Of a stretch of 64,000 nucleotides of DNA, positions 1 through 10,265 are shown piece after piece. Source of the stretch: Pseudomonas canadensis. GTDB lineage: Bacteria > Pseudomonadota > Gammaproteobacteria > Pseudomonadales > Pseudomonadaceae. The notes under the pieces are model-generated. The model did not search any database, had not been told where the DNA came from, and saw only the letters and a list, made by a program, of their open reading frames with translations. How positions within the stretch are numbered: position 1 is the stretch's first letter; each line of letters starts with the position of its first letter. The DNA is taken from NCBI RefSeq assembly GCF_000503215.1, contig NZ_AYTD01000001.1, forward strand, positions 558,001 to 622,000. Direction: 5' to 3'. The position numbers were made by a program, and so were the translations under genes.

Positions 1-1573
1 CTTCGTCGGCGACCACGGCAAAGCCACGGCCGGCCTCACCGGCGCGGGCAGCCTCGATGGCGGCGTTAAGGGCGAGCAGGTTGGTCTGGTCGGCAATCGA
101 GCGGATCACCGTCAGCACGCCGCCGATGGTGGCGGATTCTTCCGCGAGTTTTTCGATCATCTGCGCATTCTGCTGCACTTCGCCGACCAGGGCATGCAGC
201 CCGGTCAGGCTCAGGCCGATCACACGTTGGCCTTGCTCCACCGCCTGACCGGCACTGCGACTGGCGCCTGCCGCCTGGCTGGCATCGCCTGCGACTTGCT
301 GGATGGTCGCTTCCAGTTCACCCAGCGAATCACGGATCTGCGCGGTATCCCCGGCCTGGCGTTCGGCGCCGTCATGCAGGCCGCTGCTCAGTTCGGCCAG
401 CGCACGGCTACTGCCGGCGACTTCCTCGGCATTGCCGCGAATCGTACCCACCAAATCCACCAGATAGGCGCGCAGGCGGTTCAAGGAGGCTTCAATGTCG
501 TGCAGCTCGCGGTTGGTCTTACCCAGGGCAATCGGCTGGCTGAAATCACCCTCGGCCCAGGTCGACAAGGCGGGCGCCAGATTGGTCAGCACCCGCGCCA
601 GGCGGCGTTGCAGGGTGTCGATCAGCAGCGCGATCAGCAGGATCAGGCCGATCATTACCCCTTGCATCAGGCGCACTTCGCCCTGGATCTTGCCGTGCTG
701 CGCGCGCACCACGGGCTCCAGGCCGGCGATGGCTTGTTGCACGGTGTCGATCTTCTGGTGGGTCTTGGCGGCCAGGTCGGTGCGTTGCTGGATCTGTTCG
801 CGGGTGCGCTTGAGTTCGGCGGGGTAGCGGGTCAGCAGGCTGTTGAGTTCACGTTTGAGGTCGACGCCAGTGTCCTGGGCTTCGGTTTTTTCGGTGTTCT
901 CCAGGCCCATCAGTGCGGAAAAGTCGTTGGCGCTGGATTCGGCGCTGGCCTTCACGCCCAGCAATGGCAGTTGTTCCAGCGCATCGGCTTGGCTGCGGAT
1001 GTTGCTGACTTCGCGCTCCACATCATCGGCCAGTTCCGCGCGCCCGCTGCTCACCAGTTTGTCGCGGGCCAGGGACAGTTTGCCCAGGTGCTGCGACGCA
1101 GCCAGCAAAGGCGGCAGATAGCGGGCGGCGTCAGGAGTAGTCACGCCGGTGGCGTACTGACTCAATTGCTCCAGGTTCGCACCTAATTCGCGCTCGGCCT
1201 GCAGCAACAAGGCTTGCGGGTCGCCGGCCAGCTTGCCGGCCGCCAGCAGGTCAGTCTTGCTGAACGCATCCAGGTCAACCAGGCTCGGGCGCAGGTTTTG
1301 CGCGAGGTCCGCCGGCAACTCATCCAGATGCTGCAACAGGTTTTCCAAGCTCTGGCTGGCACTGCTCAAGCGCAGGGCGTCGCCGCTGGCGAGGTAGTCG
1401 TCGAAATTACGCGCCGCTTGGTTCTGGAAGGCCTGGGACAGGCCCAGGTAGCGTTCCATCAGCAAATAAGGCCGTTCCAGCGCGCGCTGCGACCACCACA
1501 GGGTCGCGCCCAGCGCCAGGCACACGGCCACCAGAAGAAGGGTATTGAGATTGGTCAGCAGCTTCAGGCGCAT
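1..1573 (-). CDS. ctpL: Methyl-accepting chemotaxis protein, CtpL-like (3' end beyond the window)
   Basis: Chemoreceptor that senses a ligand outside the cytoplasmic membrane and signals to CheA. Reading leftward from ATG at 1573, the protein has an N-terminal membrane segment (about residues 5-27), a long helical periplasmic domain, a second membrane segment (the stretch around [14 protein letters not shown]), a HAMP-like linker, and the start of the signalling domain. The window ends just after the conserved hairpin tip ([18 protein letters not shown], then [10 protein letters not shown]), so about 525 codons are present and the C-terminal adaptation helix is missing. The next gene is a GcbA-type diguanylate cyclase in the same orientation. 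That pairing matches PA4844 (CtpL, a receptor for phosphate and chloroethylenes) and PA4843 in P. aeruginosa. The family call is certain. The CtpL name rests on synteny and N-terminal resemblance. Confidence 0.85.
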   Translation of the reverse strand, partial: MRLKLLTNLNTLLLVAVCLALGATLWWSQRALERPYLLMERYLGLSQAFQNQAARNFDDYLASGDALRLSSASQSLENLLQHLDELPADLAQNLRPSLVDLDAFSKTDLLAAGKLAGDPQALLLQAERELGANLEQLSQYATGVTTPDAARYLPPLLAASQHLGKLSLARDKLVSSGRAELADDVEREVSNIRSQADALEQLPLLGVKASAESSANDFSALMGLENTEKTEAQDTGVDLKRELNSLLTRYPAELKRTREQIQQRTDLAAKTHQKIDTVQQAIAGLEPVVRAQHGKIQGEVRLMQGVMIGLILLIALLIDTLQRRLARVLTNLAPALSTWAEGDFSQPIALGKTNRELHDIEASLNRLRAYLVDLVGTIRGNAEEVAGSSRALAELSSGLHDGAERQAGDTAQIRDSLGELEATIQQVAGDASQAAGASRSAGQAVEQGQRVIGLSLTGLHALVGEVQQNAQMIEKLAEESATIGGVLTVIRSIADQTNLLALNAAIEAARAGEAGRGFAVVADE

Positions 1574-1626
1574 GCGTGGTTTCAACCGACAGCAAAAGAT
1601 AAGTGCCTGAAGTTATTGCGTTTTCA

Positions 1627-3297
1627 TTACAAGGTTATGACCGAATCAGTCGATTCTGGTGAAAAGGTGGCACTTTGCTTTGATGTGCGCGCAGCCTGCA
1701 CGCGGTTACGTCCGGCATCCTTGGCGCGGTACAGCGCCTCGTCGGCCTGGGCCGCCATCATCAGGCTGTCGGAACCGTCGCACAGCTCGACCAACCCGGC
1801 GCTGAAGGTACACCACAAATCCTGGGGCTGGGCGGGGTAGTGGATTTCGGCAAAGCGCCCACGGATTTCATCCAGCACTTTGCACGCCGATTCCAGGTCG
1901 GTATCCGGCATTACGATGGCGAATTCTTCACCGCCGTAGCGCCCGATATAGTCGGTCTTGCGCAAGCGTTGCTTGAGAAACAGCGCCAGGCTCTTGATCA
2001 CACGGTCGCCCATGGGGTGGCCGTGGCTGTCGTTGACCCGCTTGAAGTGGTCGATATCCAGCATCGCAAAACTCAGCGGCTTGTTCTCGCGGCGCGCACG
2101 AAAGCTGCAGTCTTCGAGCAATTGCAGGATGTGAGTGTGGTTGTACAGGCCGGTCAGGCTGTCGCGCACCATCCGCGCCTTGAGGTTGCGCGCACGCGCC
2201 GCGCGATTGCGCACGGTGGTGATCAGGTGGCGCGGCTTGATCGGCTTGGTGAGGAAGTCGTCGCCGCCTTCGCTCATGGCGTCCAGTTGCTTGTCCAGGT
2301 CATCCTCGGCTGACAGGTAGATGATCGGCACGCTCACATAACGGTCGTTATGGCGGATGACCTTGGCCAGTTCGGTACCGGTACAGGCTGGCATATACAT
2401 GTCGAGGATGATCAGGTCGGGCTGGAAATCCGCCAGCTCGGCCATGGCCTGGATCGGCTCGATCAGCGTGCGGGTGACGATGCCGGCGCTGTTGAGCAGG
2501 CGCTCGGTGTGCAGCGCCTGGGCCCGCGAGTCGTCGATGATCAGTACTTTATACGGCTCGTATTGGGCGACGCAGGTCAGTACCTCGATCTTCTCCAGCA
2601 GGCTCGACGCTTCCAGCGTGCCGGTGAGGAACTCCTGGCCCCCAGCGCGCACGGCGGCCAGGCGGGTGGGGGTATCGGTTTCGTGCAGGCTGAAAAACAG
2701 CAGCGGCAGCTTTTGCTCCAGGCCTTCCTGGGCTTCGGCGGCGAGCTTGAGGCCCAGGCCGGCGCCGCAGAAATCCACGTCCATCACAATCGCCGAGGGC
2801 AGGCGCTCGGCCATCGACGCGCGAAACGCCGCCACGCTGTCGAGGGATTGGGCGCTCATGCCAAAGAATTCCAGCTGTTTGGCCAGGCGCTCGGCGCGGT
2901 CGTGATCGGCCAGCATCACGTAGATCGGCTTGCGCATGGGCGGCAGGAAAGTTTGTTCGAGCTGGTCGCCCTGGCGCAGGCCGGTACGGGACAGGCGCTG
3001 CATCAAGCGATTGAGTTCGGTGATCAAGTGGCTGCTCAGGCGGCCACGGTTTTCGTCCACCGCCTTGAGGGATTCACCGATGTGTCGCGCCAACTGGCCG
3101 TGTTCCGGCTGTTCAAAACGTTCGGCAAAACGCAGCAGGCGCAAATTGGCCTCGCTGAGTTCGGAGAGGTCGGCGCCGGACCATTCGCTGCGTTGCAGGC
3201 GCTGCCAGATCTCAAGAATTTGACGTGCCTGATGAATTACCCGCTGGGCAAAATGCTGCTTGAGGCGCTCACGGCTGGGGTCTTCTGGCTCGGTCAT
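1627..3297 (-). CDS. gcbA: Diguanylate cyclase with two receiver domains, GcbA-like
   Basis: Makes cyclic di-GMP from two GTP. The 556-residue protein has a helical N-terminal region (about 1-120), a degenerate receiver (about 125-240, MLADHDRAERL), a canonical receiver (about 250-370, with VLIIDDS and the phosphoacceptor in LIILDMYMP), and a C-terminal GGDEF domain whose active site reads GGEEF. An RxxD inhibitory site (RKTD) lies five residues before GGEEF, so product inhibition is expected. The architecture resembles PleD. The chemoreceptor downstream and the DUF2333/Nudix/sui1/speA genes on the other side reproduce the PA4844-PA4839 order, where PA4843 is GcbA, a cyclase that promotes attachment in P. 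fluorescens and P. aeruginosa. The start is ATG at 3297, with AGGA very close to it. Confidence 0.9.
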   Translation of the reverse strand: MTEPEDPSRERLKQHFAQRVIHQARQILEIWQRLQRSEWSGADLSELSEANLRLLRFAERFEQPEHGQLARHIGESLKAVDENRGRLSSHLITELNRLMQRLSRTGLRQGDQLEQTFLPPMRKPIYVMLADHDRAERLAKQLEFFGMSAQSLDSVAAFRASMAERLPSAIVMDVDFCGAGLGLKLAAEAQEGLEQKLPLLFFSLHETDTPTRLAAVRAGGQEFLTGTLEASSLLEKIEVLTCVAQYEPYKVLIIDDSRAQALHTERLLNSAGIVTRTLIEPIQAMAELADFQPDLIILDMYMPACTGTELAKVIRHNDRYVSVPIIYLSAEDDLDKQLDAMSEGGDDFLTKPIKPRHLITTVRNRAARARNLKARMVRDSLTGLYNHTHILQLLEDCSFRARRENKPLSFAMLDIDHFKRVNDSHGHPMGDRVIKSLALFLKQRLRKTDYIGRYGGEEFAIVMPDTDLESACKVLDEIRGRFAEIHYPAQPQDLWCTFSAGLVELCDGSDSLMMAAQADEALYRAKDAGRNRVQAARTSKQSATFSPESTDSVITL

Positions 3298-3595
3298 ATC
3301 CTGACTACTAGTTAGGGTGCATGCTGAGGTCGACTGATGGCTCTATGCTAGCACCTCTTTCCGATAGGATGAGTGTCATACGTCAATAAACTGCGTGCCC
3401 GTCGCATTCAGTTGCTGACTGGATGGTCGCGCAGCGTAAAAAGCGTGCATCCTTTATAGTCGAACATGCCCTGTGCGCCAGTTTGGCGAAAAGCCCCGCA
3501 CGGGTTGGCACGATGGGGTAGGGTTGTGGTCGGAGTGTTTGAACGCACGCCATCAATTCAAGTGCATGAACTCAAGTGATTGAAAGGATATCGCC
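3298..3595. promoter_or_regulatory. Divergent intergenic region between gcbA and the DUF2333 gene
   Basis: About 300 bases without a credible gene, carrying the promoters for gcbA (leftward) and the DUF2333 gene (rightward). A TATAGT-like -10 hexamer lies near 3456 on the plus strand, and an AAAGGAT ribosome site stands just before ATG 3596. No strong operator palindrome is visible. Confidence 0.45.
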
Positions 3596-4663
3596 ATGCT
3601 GGACTGGAAAAACCGTGCAGGCAGCGCCAAAGGCCCCGCGCCTGAGCCCAAGTCGGCCAACCGCGGCTATTTTCGTACCGTGCTGATGAGCCGCGCCGTG
3701 CTCAGCGTGCTCGGCCTGTACCTGTTGGTCACCGGCGCCCTGGGCTGGTACTGGAGCGAAGAGCCGGCGCTGTTTCCGGTGCAGCAGAATGCGCAGTTGG
3801 CCGCCGAGAAAGAAGGCAAGCAGATGGTGGTGGGCTACACCACGGTCGAAACCCTCAAGACCGTGGTGGGCACTTTGCTGAACAAACCCGGTGGCTACAT
3901 TTCCAACGATCGCTTCCCGCCAGGCCTGTGGATGGACAACATGCCGAGCTGGGAATACGGCGTACTGGTGCAGGTGCGCGACCTGACCCGCGCCCTGCGT
4001 AAAGACTTCGCCCGCTCGCAGTCGCAGTCAGCCGAAGACGCGGATTTGGCCAAGGCCGAGCCACGCTTCAACTTCGACAACAAGAGCTGGGTGCTGCCGT
4101 CCAGTGAGTCGGAATATCAGGAAGGCATCAATTCCCTGAGCCGCTACGAAGCACGCCTGTCCGATCCGAACCAGCGCGGCGCGCTGTTCTATGCACGTGC
4201 CGACAACCTGAACAACTGGCTGGGTGACGTCGCCACTCGCCTTGGCTCGCTGTCGCAACGCCTGTCGGCCAGCGTCGGCCGGGTGAAACTGAACACCGCA
4301 CTGAAAACCGAAGCCTTGGCGCCGGGTGAAGTGCCGCAGGTCGATGAAGAAGTGGTGGAAACCCCATGGATGCAGATCGACAACGTGTTCTACGAAGCCC
4401 GTGGCCAGGCTTGGGCGCTGTCGCACCTGCTGCGCGCCATCGAAGTCGACTTTGCCGACGTGCTGGCCAAGAAAAACGCCACCGTCAGCGTGCGCCAGAT
4501 CATTCGTGAGCTGGAAGCCTCGCAAGAGCCGGTTTGGAGTCCTATGATTCTCAACGGCAGTGGCTTCGGCGTGTTGGCGAACCACTCGCTGGTGATGGCC
4601 AACTATATTTCCCGGGCAAACGCTGCAGTGATCGACTTGCGTCAGCTACTCAACCAGGGTTGA
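3596..4663 (+). CDS. DUF2333 family inner-membrane protein
   Basis: Conserved gammaproteobacterial protein of unknown function, 355 residues. One transmembrane segment lies near the N-terminus (about residues 33-53, LSVLGLYLLVTGALGWYW), so most of the protein is probably periplasmic. No catalytic motif is apparent. The ATG at 3596 has a good ribosome site (AAAGGATATCGCC). The stop codon overlaps the first possible ATG of the Nudix gene, so the two are translationally coupled. The block is syntenic with PA4842. Confidence 0.85.
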   Translation: MLDWKNRAGSAKGPAPEPKSANRGYFRTVLMSRAVLSVLGLYLLVTGALGWYWSEEPALFPVQQNAQLAAEKEGKQMVVGYTTVETLKTVVGTLLNKPGGYISNDRFPPGLWMDNMPSWEYGVLVQVRDLTRALRKDFARSQSQSAEDADLAKAEPRFNFDNKSWVLPSSESEYQEGINSLSRYEARLSDPNQRGALFYARADNLNNWLGDVATRLGSLSQRLSASVGRVKLNTALKTEALAPGEVPQVDEEVVETPWMQIDNVFYEARGQAWALSHLLRAIEVDFADVLAKKNATVSVRQIIRELEASQEPVWSPMILNGSGFGVLANHSLVMANYISRANAAVIDLRQLLNQG

Positions 4664-4665
4664 TG

Positions 4666-5202
4666 ATGGACGCTACTCAAAAGGAGGCCGCACACCGCGC
4701 GGCTTCCGATGCTGAACTGATCTGCTGGGTCGACGAGCGGGACACCCTGCTCGGCACCCTCGTCAGGTCCGACCTGCGTCAGCGCGGCCTGATTGGCCGT
4801 TGCACTTTTATCTTCCTGTTCAACTCCCGTGGCGAGCTGTGTGTGCATCGGCGCACGCTGAGCAAAGCCATGTATCCAGGGTTCTGGGACACGGCGGCGG
4901 GTGGAATGGTAGCGGCGGGTGAATCCTATTCAATATCGGCCGCCCGCGAGCTGGAGGAAGAACTGGGCGTCAGCGGAGTGGAGTTGGTCGAGCACGACCA
5001 TTTCTATTTCGAGGATGGCGACAGCCGGCTCTGGTGTAAATCCTACTCTGCCGTCTGGGATGGGCCACTGCGCCTGCAGCCGGAAGAGGTCATGGAAGCG
5101 CGCTTTTTACCTATCGAAACCGTCCTGCAGGAGGCCGAACAAAAGCCTTACTGCCCGGACGCCCAGGAAGGCTTGCGCCGCTATCTGGCCTCACGTCGCT
5201 AA
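4666..5202 (+). CDS. Nudix hydrolase (YfcD-like)
   Basis: Predicted to hydrolyse nucleoside diphosphates linked to another group; the substrate is unknown. The protein of about 178 residues carries a complete Nudix box (G-x5-E-x7-REL-x-EE-x-GV, in GMVAAGESYSISAARELEEE followed by LGV). It has a conserved lead-in (LCVHRRTLSKAMYPGFWDTA) typical of the YfcD/isopentenyl-isomerase-like branch. Two adjacent ATGs are possible, 4663 and 4666. The first overlaps the upstream TGA, and the second is better spaced from AGGG. It is in one operon with the DUF2333 gene and syntenic with PA4841. Confidence 0.88.
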   Translation: MDATQKEAAHRAASDAELICWVDERDTLLGTLVRSDLRQRGLIGRCTFIFLFNSRGELCVHRRTLSKAMYPGFWDTAAGGMVAAGESYSISAARELEEELGVSGVELVEHDHFYFEDGDSRLWCKSYSAVWDGPLRLQPEEVMEARFLPIETVLQEAEQKPYCPDAQEGLRRYLASRR

Positions 5203-5273
5203 AGTTGCATAAATTGGCGCCATTTGGCTCTTAGCAAGTCGGCTTTTTGTGGTTACACTGCGCGACTTTTCAC

Positions 5274-5295
5274 CCGAACCGCCTTGGCGGTTCGG
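5274..5295 (+). other. Perfect hairpin in the sui1 leader or Nudix gene tail
   Basis: CCGAACCGCC and GGCGGTTCGG are perfect 10-base complements separated by TT. No U-tract follows, so it is not a clear intrinsic terminator. It lies in the 181-base gap between the Nudix gene and sui1. It may be an RNA structure in the sui1 leader or a transcript-end stabiliser. Confidence 0.4.
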
Positions 5296-5383
5296 TAGCG
5301 CTGCCCCTGCCTGAGTGGGGCTTCGCGGTCGATAACCTCTTCGAAGGTGTCGATCAGTCTTTGTCCTCCCAAGAGGATTGCCG

Positions 5384-5755
5384 GTGGCCAAAAAAGCCGC
5401 ATCCTTCGCCGCCCTTGGTGGCCTGGTATTTTCCACCGACGCAGGTCGACACTGCCCGGACTGTCGTCAGCCCGTGGATTCGTGTACCTGCAAACAGACC
5501 CTGATCCCTGAAGGCGACGGTATTGCCCGCGTACGACGCGAGAGCAAGGGCCGTGGCGGCAAGACGGTGACCACCATCACCGGCGTGCCGCTGGCCGAAG
5601 ACGCGCTGAAGGAACTCGCCACTGCGCTGAAAAAGCGCTGCGGCACTGGTGGTGCGTTGAAAGACGGTGTCATCGAGATCCAGGGCGATCACGTCGAGCT
5701 ACTGTTGGCCGAGCTGATCAAGCTCGGGTACAAGGCCAAGAAGTCCGGCGGCTGA
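5384..5755 (+). CDS. yciH: SUI1/eIF1 family translation factor (YciH-like)
   Basis: Small basic protein of 123 residues related to eukaryotic eIF1/SUI1. The bacterial YciH family is thought to act on the ribosome in start-site fidelity or stress-time inhibition of initiation. An N-terminal segment with a CPDC...CTC cysteine pattern (possible metal site) is followed by the SUI1 domain (about residues 45-120, GRGGKTVTTITGVP...GDHVELLLAELIKLGYKAKKSG). A TTG at 5378 is in frame, but AGAGGA lies directly against it. The GTG at 5384 is spaced six bases from that ribosome site and is preferred. Syntenic with PA4840, next to speA. Confidence 0.9.
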   Translation: MAKKAASFAALGGLVFSTDAGRHCPDCRQPVDSCTCKQTLIPEGDGIARVRRESKGRGGKTVTTITGVPLAEDALKELATALKKRCGTGGALKDGVIEIQGDHVELLLAELIKLGYKAKKSGG

Positions 5756-5898
5756 GAGCCTCTTCCCGACCTGTGTCTAAACTCTGTCCTGCGCGTGGGG
5801 TCCTACCTTGCACGCAGGCAAATCGTCATTTTCATTCTTTAGACTGCGCCAGCCTCAACCAGGGGCGGCGCTTTCGCCTTCATTTATAGGGGACTTCG

Positions 5899-7812
5899 AT
5901 GTCCGTACGACGCACACGCAAAGACGATGGCAGCCAATGGACAGTTGCGGACAGCCGCAGTGTTTACGGGATTCGCCATTGGGGGGCCGGGTATTTCGCG
6001 ATCAATGATGCCGGTCGCGTTGAAGTCCGTCCGAACGGCCCGAACAGCACGCCGGTCGACCTTTACGAACAAGTCGACGAGCTGCGCAAGAGCGGCCTGT
6101 CGTTGCCGCTGCTGGTGCGCTTCCCTGACATCCTGCAAGACCGTGTACGCCAGCTGACCGGTGCTTTCGACGCCAACATCGAGCGCCTGGAATACCAGAG
6201 CAAGTACACCGCGCTGTACCCGATCAAGGTGAACCAGCAGGAAGCGGTGATCGAGAACATCATCGCCACCCAGAACGTGTCGATCGGCCTGGAAGCCGGC
6301 TCCAAGCCTGAGCTGCTCGCCGTATTGGCGCTGGCGCCGAAGGGCGGCACCATCGTCTGCAATGGTTACAAGGACCGTGAGTTCATCCGCCTCGCGCTGA
6401 TGGGCCAGAAACTCGGCCACAACGTGTTCATCGTGATCGAGAAAGAATCCGAAGTTGAACTGGTGATCGAAGAGGCTGCCAGTCTCAAGGTCAAGCCACA
6501 GGTCGGCCTGCGCGTACGTTTGTCGTCGCTGGCATCGAGCAAGTGGGCAGACACCGGCGGCGAGAAATCCAAGTTCGGCCTGTCGGCGGCGCAACTGCTG
6601 TCCGTGGTCGAGCGCTTCCGCGCGGCCGGTCTGGACCAGGGTATCCGCCTGCTGCACTTCCACATGGGCTCGCAAATCGCCAACCTGGCGGACTACCAGC
6701 ACGGGTTCAAGGAAGCCATCCGTTACTACGGCGAACTGCGCAACCTCGGCCTGCCGGTGGATCACATCGACGTTGGCGGTGGCCTGGGCGTGGACTACGA
6801 CGGTACGCACTCGCGTAACGCCAGCTCGATCAACTACGACATGGACGACTATGCAGGCGTGGTCGTGGGCATGCTCAAGGAATTCTGCGACGCGCAGAGC
6901 CTGCCGCACCCGAACATCTTCTCCGAAAGCGGCCGTTCCCTGACCGCCCACCACGCCATGCTGGTGGTGCAGGTGACCGACGTCGAGAAACACAACGACG
7001 AAATCCCGACCATCGAGAACAAGGAAAGCCTGCCGGAAACCGTGCAATGGCTGGTGGACCTGCTCGGCCCGACCGACATCGAGATGGTCACCGAAACCTA
7101 CTGGCGCGCCACTCACTATATGAGCGACGTGGCCACCCAGTACGCCGACGGCAAACTGACCCTGGCCGAGAAAGCCCTCGCCGAACAGTGCTACTTCGCC
7201 GTGTGCCGCCGCCTGCACAACTCGCTCAAGGCCCGCCAGCGCTCGCACCGCCAGGTGCTGGACGAGCTCAACGACAAGCTGGCCGACAAGTACATCTGCA
7301 ACTTCTCGGTGTTCCAGAGCCTGCCGGACACCTGGGCCATCGGCCAGGTACTGCCAATCCTGCCGCTGCACCGCCTCGACGAAGAGCCGCTGCGCCGTGC
7401 CGTACTGCAAGACCTGACCTGCGACTCCGACGGCAAGATCAAGCAGTACGTCGACGAGCAGTCGATCGAGACCAGCCTGCCGGTGCACGGTTTGAACGAA
7501 GGCGAGGACTACCTGCTGGGCATCTTCCTGGTGGGGGCTTACCAGGAAATCCTCGGCGACATGCACAACCTGTTTGGTGACACCGACTCGGTGAACATCT
7601 ACCAGCGTGAAGACGGTTCGGTGTACAGCGCCGGGATCGAGACCCACGACACCATCGAAGACATGCTGCGCTACGTGCACTTGTCGCCGGAGGAGTTGAT
7701 GACGCATTACCGTGACAAGTGTGCGAGCGCGAAGATCAGTGCCAGTGAGCGCACGCAGTTCCTGGACGCTTTGCGCCTGGGCTTGACACGGTCTTCGTAC
7801 CTGTCCTCATAA
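5899..7812 (+). CDS. speA: Biosynthetic arginine decarboxylase
   Basis: Converts arginine to agmatine and CO2, the first step of the arginine route to putrescine and spermidine. The 637-residue length is normal for SpeA. The fold-III PLP-binding lysine is in LYPIKVNQQ (about K110), followed by the barrel motifs HMGSQIAN and [12 protein letters not shown]. The C-terminal sheet domain includes [24 protein letters not shown] 5899 follows TAGGGGACTTCG. It follows sui1 as in PA4840-PA4839. A REP palindrome stands directly after the stop. Confidence 0.97.
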   Translation: MSVRRTRKDDGSQWTVADSRSVYGIRHWGAGYFAINDAGRVEVRPNGPNSTPVDLYEQVDELRKSGLSLPLLVRFPDILQDRVRQLTGAFDANIERLEYQSKYTALYPIKVNQQEAVIENIIATQNVSIGLEAGSKPELLAVLALAPKGGTIVCNGYKDREFIRLALMGQKLGHNVFIVIEKESEVELVIEEAASLKVKPQVGLRVRLSSLASSKWADTGGEKSKFGLSAAQLLSVVERFRAAGLDQGIRLLHFHMGSQIANLADYQHGFKEAIRYYGELRNLGLPVDHIDVGGGLGVDYDGTHSRNASSINYDMDDYAGVVVGMLKEFCDAQSLPHPNIFSESGRSLTAHHAMLVVQVTDVEKHNDEIPTIENKESLPETVQWLVDLLGPTDIEMVTETYWRATHYMSDVATQYADGKLTLAEKALAEQCYFAVCRRLHNSLKARQRSHRQVLDELNDKLADKYICNFSVFQSLPDTWAIGQVLPILPLHRLDEEPLRRAVLQDLTCDSDGKIKQYVDEQSIETSLPVHGLNEGEDYLLGIFLVGAYQEILGDMHNLFGDTDSVNIYQREDGSVYSAGIETHDTIEDMLRYVHLSPEELMTHYRDKCASAKISASERTQFLDALRLGLTRSSYLSS

Positions 7813-7831
7813 CCGCGTACAACGTGCTCTT

Positions 7832-7877
7832 TGTGGTGAGCGAGCTTGCCTCGCGCGGGGCAAGCCCGCTCACCACA
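7832..7877. repeat. REP-like palindrome downstream of speA
   Basis: Two 19-base arms (TGTGGTGAGCG... and ...CGCTCACCACA) pair at 18 of 19 positions around an eight-base loop. The core AGCTTGCC/GGCAAGC resembles the other REP elements in this window, though the flanks differ (GTGGTGAG rather than GTGGGAG). It probably acts as an mRNA stabiliser or transcription barrier after speA. Confidence 0.75.
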
Positions 7878-7910
7878 TAAGTCAGTCTTCACAGGTATAA
7901 GGGGTTGGCG

Positions 7911-8804
7911 ATGTCGAGAGTATTCTTGCAAGCGTTTACCCTGGCCGTCGCGGCATTCCTCGCGGCCTGCTCTCCCATCAAAGTGCTCAATGCACTCACC
8001 CCCTCCAACACCTTCACCAAAACCTCGGCCATCGCCTACGGCGATGATCCCCGCCAGAAACTCGATATCTACCGGCCAGCTCCTGCTATCTCCAACGCCC
8101 CCGTGGTGGTGTTCTTCTACGGCGGTAGCTGGAACAGCGGCTCCAGGGACGACTATGGTTTCGTCGGCGAAGCCCTGGCCTCGCGCGGCATCGTGGTGGT
8201 GATCGCCGATTACCGGCTTTACCCTCAAGTGCGGTATCCCGCCTTCCTCCAAGACAACGCCCACGCCGTTGCCTGGACCTATCAACACATCGCCGAATAC
8301 GGTGGTGATCCCCAACAGCTCTATGTAATGGGGCATAGCTCCGGCGCCTATAATGCGTCGATGCTGGCGCTGGATGCGCGTTGGCTGAAAGAGGTTGGCC
8401 TCACGCCGTCAATCTTCAAAGGCTGGATCGGTCTGGCCGGCCCTTATGACTTCCTGCCAATTGAAAACCCAGAGGTGAGGCCAGTGTTTTTCTTCCCTGA
8501 TTCACCGCCGGATTCTCAGCCGATCAATCATGTCAGCCGTGAGGCACCCTCCAGCCTCTTGATCGCCTCGACGGACGACAAACTCGTTAATCCCAAGCGC
8601 AATACCGGCGGACTGGCAGAGCAATTACGGGCGGTGGGTGTGCCCGTGGAGGAGGTCTACTTCAGCAAGACCAACCATCAGACGCTGGTGGGTGCGATCG
8701 CCAAACCCTTGCGTTGGCTGGCACCGGTACTGGAGCGCGTCACAGCCTTTATCCGAGCCACTGGTCCTGCCGGTTCAAGCGCCAGGCAATCGCCCACAAA
8801 GTAA
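7911..8804 (+). CDS. Alpha/beta-hydrolase lipoprotein (carboxylesterase-like)
   Basis: Predicted secreted esterase anchored as a lipoprotein. The signal peptide ends in a lipobox (FLAACSP). The hydrolase fold shows an oxyanion-hole segment FFYGGSW (the usual HGG is YGG here), the nucleophile elbow GHSSGAY, a candidate acid in STDDKL and a candidate histidine in TNHQTL. This places it with the BD-FAE/Aes-like esterases; the substrate is unknown. ATG 7911 is chosen because AAGGGG is well spaced from it, while an in-frame TTG at 7905 lies too close. Its 3' end overlaps the convergent MATE gene by 56 bases. Confidence 0.85.
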   Translation: MSRVFLQAFTLAVAAFLAACSPIKVLNALTPSNTFTKTSAIAYGDDPRQKLDIYRPAPAISNAPVVVFFYGGSWNSGSRDDYGFVGEALASRGIVVVIADYRLYPQVRYPAFLQDNAHAVAWTYQHIAEYGGDPQQLYVMGHSSGAYNASMLALDARWLKEVGLTPSIFKGWIGLAGPYDFLPIENPEVRPVFFFPDSPPDSQPINHVSREAPSSLLIASTDDKLVNPKRNTGGLAEQLRAVGVPVEEVYFSKTNHQTLVGAIAKPLRWLAPVLERVTAFIRATGPAGSSARQSPTK

Positions 8805-10086
8805 GGCTGCGCAGGGCCATGAACAGCAGGAAGGTTATCCACAGCCCGTGGTTACCCAAACCCTGCAACGCCCACGCGAAGGGCAGTGTCAACACGACCG
8901 TCAGCAGCATGCCATTGCGCATCTCCCGCGCGCGCGTGGCGCCGATGAACAAGCCGTCGAGCAAGTAACTCCACACCGCAATCAACGGCAGAACCGCCAG
9001 ATAAGGCAGGTAGAGGTCGGCGGTTTCGCGCACGCTGGGGATGTCGGTCTGCATGGCGATAAACAGGTGGCCGCCGACGGTGAACAGCAGCGCAAAGCCA
9101 ACGCTGGCGATCAATGACCAGCCGCCGGCCACCACCAATGAACGACGCAAGGCCTGGCGGTCATGGGCACCGATGGCGTGGCCGCACAGGGCTTCGACCG
9201 CATGGGCCAATCCATCCAAGGCATGGGCGGTCAGCAGCAGGCCGTTGAGCAGCAGTGCATTGGCCGCCACGGTGGCATCGCCCAGTCGCGCGCCTTGCAC
9301 CGTGATCATGAAAAACACCGATTGCAGCGCGAGGCTGCGGATAAAAATGTCGCGGTTGACCGCCAGCAGCGGGCGCCAGCTTTCCCACAGCTTCAGCGCC
9401 GCCCAGGCGATATGACCAGGGTAGGCGCGCAGGGCTTTTTGCGTCATCGCCAGGCCGAGCAAGGCGCCGGTCCATTCCGCCACGACGGACGCACGCGCCG
9501 AACCGACCACACCCCAATCCAGGCCGAGTACGAACCACAGGTTCAGGGCGATGTTGACCAGGTTGGTGGTCAGCAGGATCGCCAGCGGCGCCCGCGCGTT
9601 CTGAGTACCGAGAAACCAGCCGACCAATGCGTAGCTGGCAAGGGCGGCGGGTAGGCCGAACAGGCGGGTGTGGAAAAAATCTTGAGTCAGTTGATTGAGT
9701 TCGGCAGAGGGCTGCATCCATTCCAGGGCCAGATGGCTCAGCGGAATGCCGACAGTGCCCAACAGCATTGCCAGGCCCAGTGCCAGCAGCAGGCCTTGCA
9801 GCAGGATTTGTCGCAGCGCCGCCCCGTCATTGCGTCCGGCAGCCTGGGCGGCGAAACCGGTGGACCCCATGCGCAGGAAACCCATGGCCCAGGCGAGGAA
9901 GGTGTACAGGCTGGCGCCGACCGCAACGGCACCCAGCTGGTGCGCGTGGGGCAGATGGCCGATGACCATGCTGTCCACCAGCGCCACCAACGGCACCGAG
10001 ATATTCGACAGGATCATCGGCGCGGCCAGGGCCCAGACGCGGCGGTGTGTGGGGCGGTGGCGCCAGTCGGTGAGTAAGGTGGGCAT
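8749..10086 (-). CDS. MATE family efflux transporter (DinF-like)
   Basis: Cation-coupled multidrug exporter of the inner membrane. The 445-residue protein has about twelve hydrophobic segments in two homologous halves. It begins RRVWALAAPMILSNISVPLVALVDSMVIG, the typical MATE first helix, and has the conserved FLRMGSTGFAAQAAG stretch of the DinF/NorM branch. The start at 10086 is chosen because AAGGAG lies six bases upstream. A longer in-frame extension to 10200 lacks the family N-terminus. Convergent with and overlapping the esterase gene. Confidence 0.9.
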   Translation of the reverse strand: MPTLLTDWRHRPTHRRVWALAAPMILSNISVPLVALVDSMVIGHLPHAHQLGAVAVGASLYTFLAWAMGFLRMGSTGFAAQAAGRNDGAALRQILLQGLLLALGLAMLLGTVGIPLSHLALEWMQPSAELNQLTQDFFHTRLFGLPAALASYALVGWFLGTQNARAPLAILLTTNLVNIALNLWFVLGLDWGVVGSARASVVAEWTGALLGLAMTQKALRAYPGHIAWAALKLWESWRPLLAVNRDIFIRSLALQSVFFMITVQGARLGDATVAANALLLNGLLLTAHALDGLAHAVEALCGHAIGAHDRQALRRSLVVAGGWSLIASVGFALLFTVGGHLFIAMQTDIPSVRETADLYLPYLAVLPLIAVWSYLLDGLFIGATRAREMRNGMLLTVVLTLPFAWALQGLGNHGLWITFLLFMALRSLTLWAIAWRLNRQDQWLG

Positions 10087-10265
10087 GCAGGCTCCTTGGG
10101 GGAGCGGCATTGTAACTGGCGGCCCTTGGCTGTGGGATTTGACTTGATCAAGGATGACCTCAGAACCAAACCACCCTCCGTCGGTCAATGTGACCAGCAC
10201 CGCATCGGCCCCCTGCGGGCTGATATATAGTTCACCTCTCGGACCCCCTCACAAACGAGTGCCCC

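Noticed and set aside
5274..5295. Intrinsic terminator after the Nudix gene
   Set aside because: The hairpin is perfect but has no U-tract; kept only as an RNA structure of unknown role.
5884..7707. 607-codon open frame opposite speA
   Set aside because: Antisense shadow in GC-rich coding DNA; His/Val/Gln-rich product with no family features, while speA is certain.
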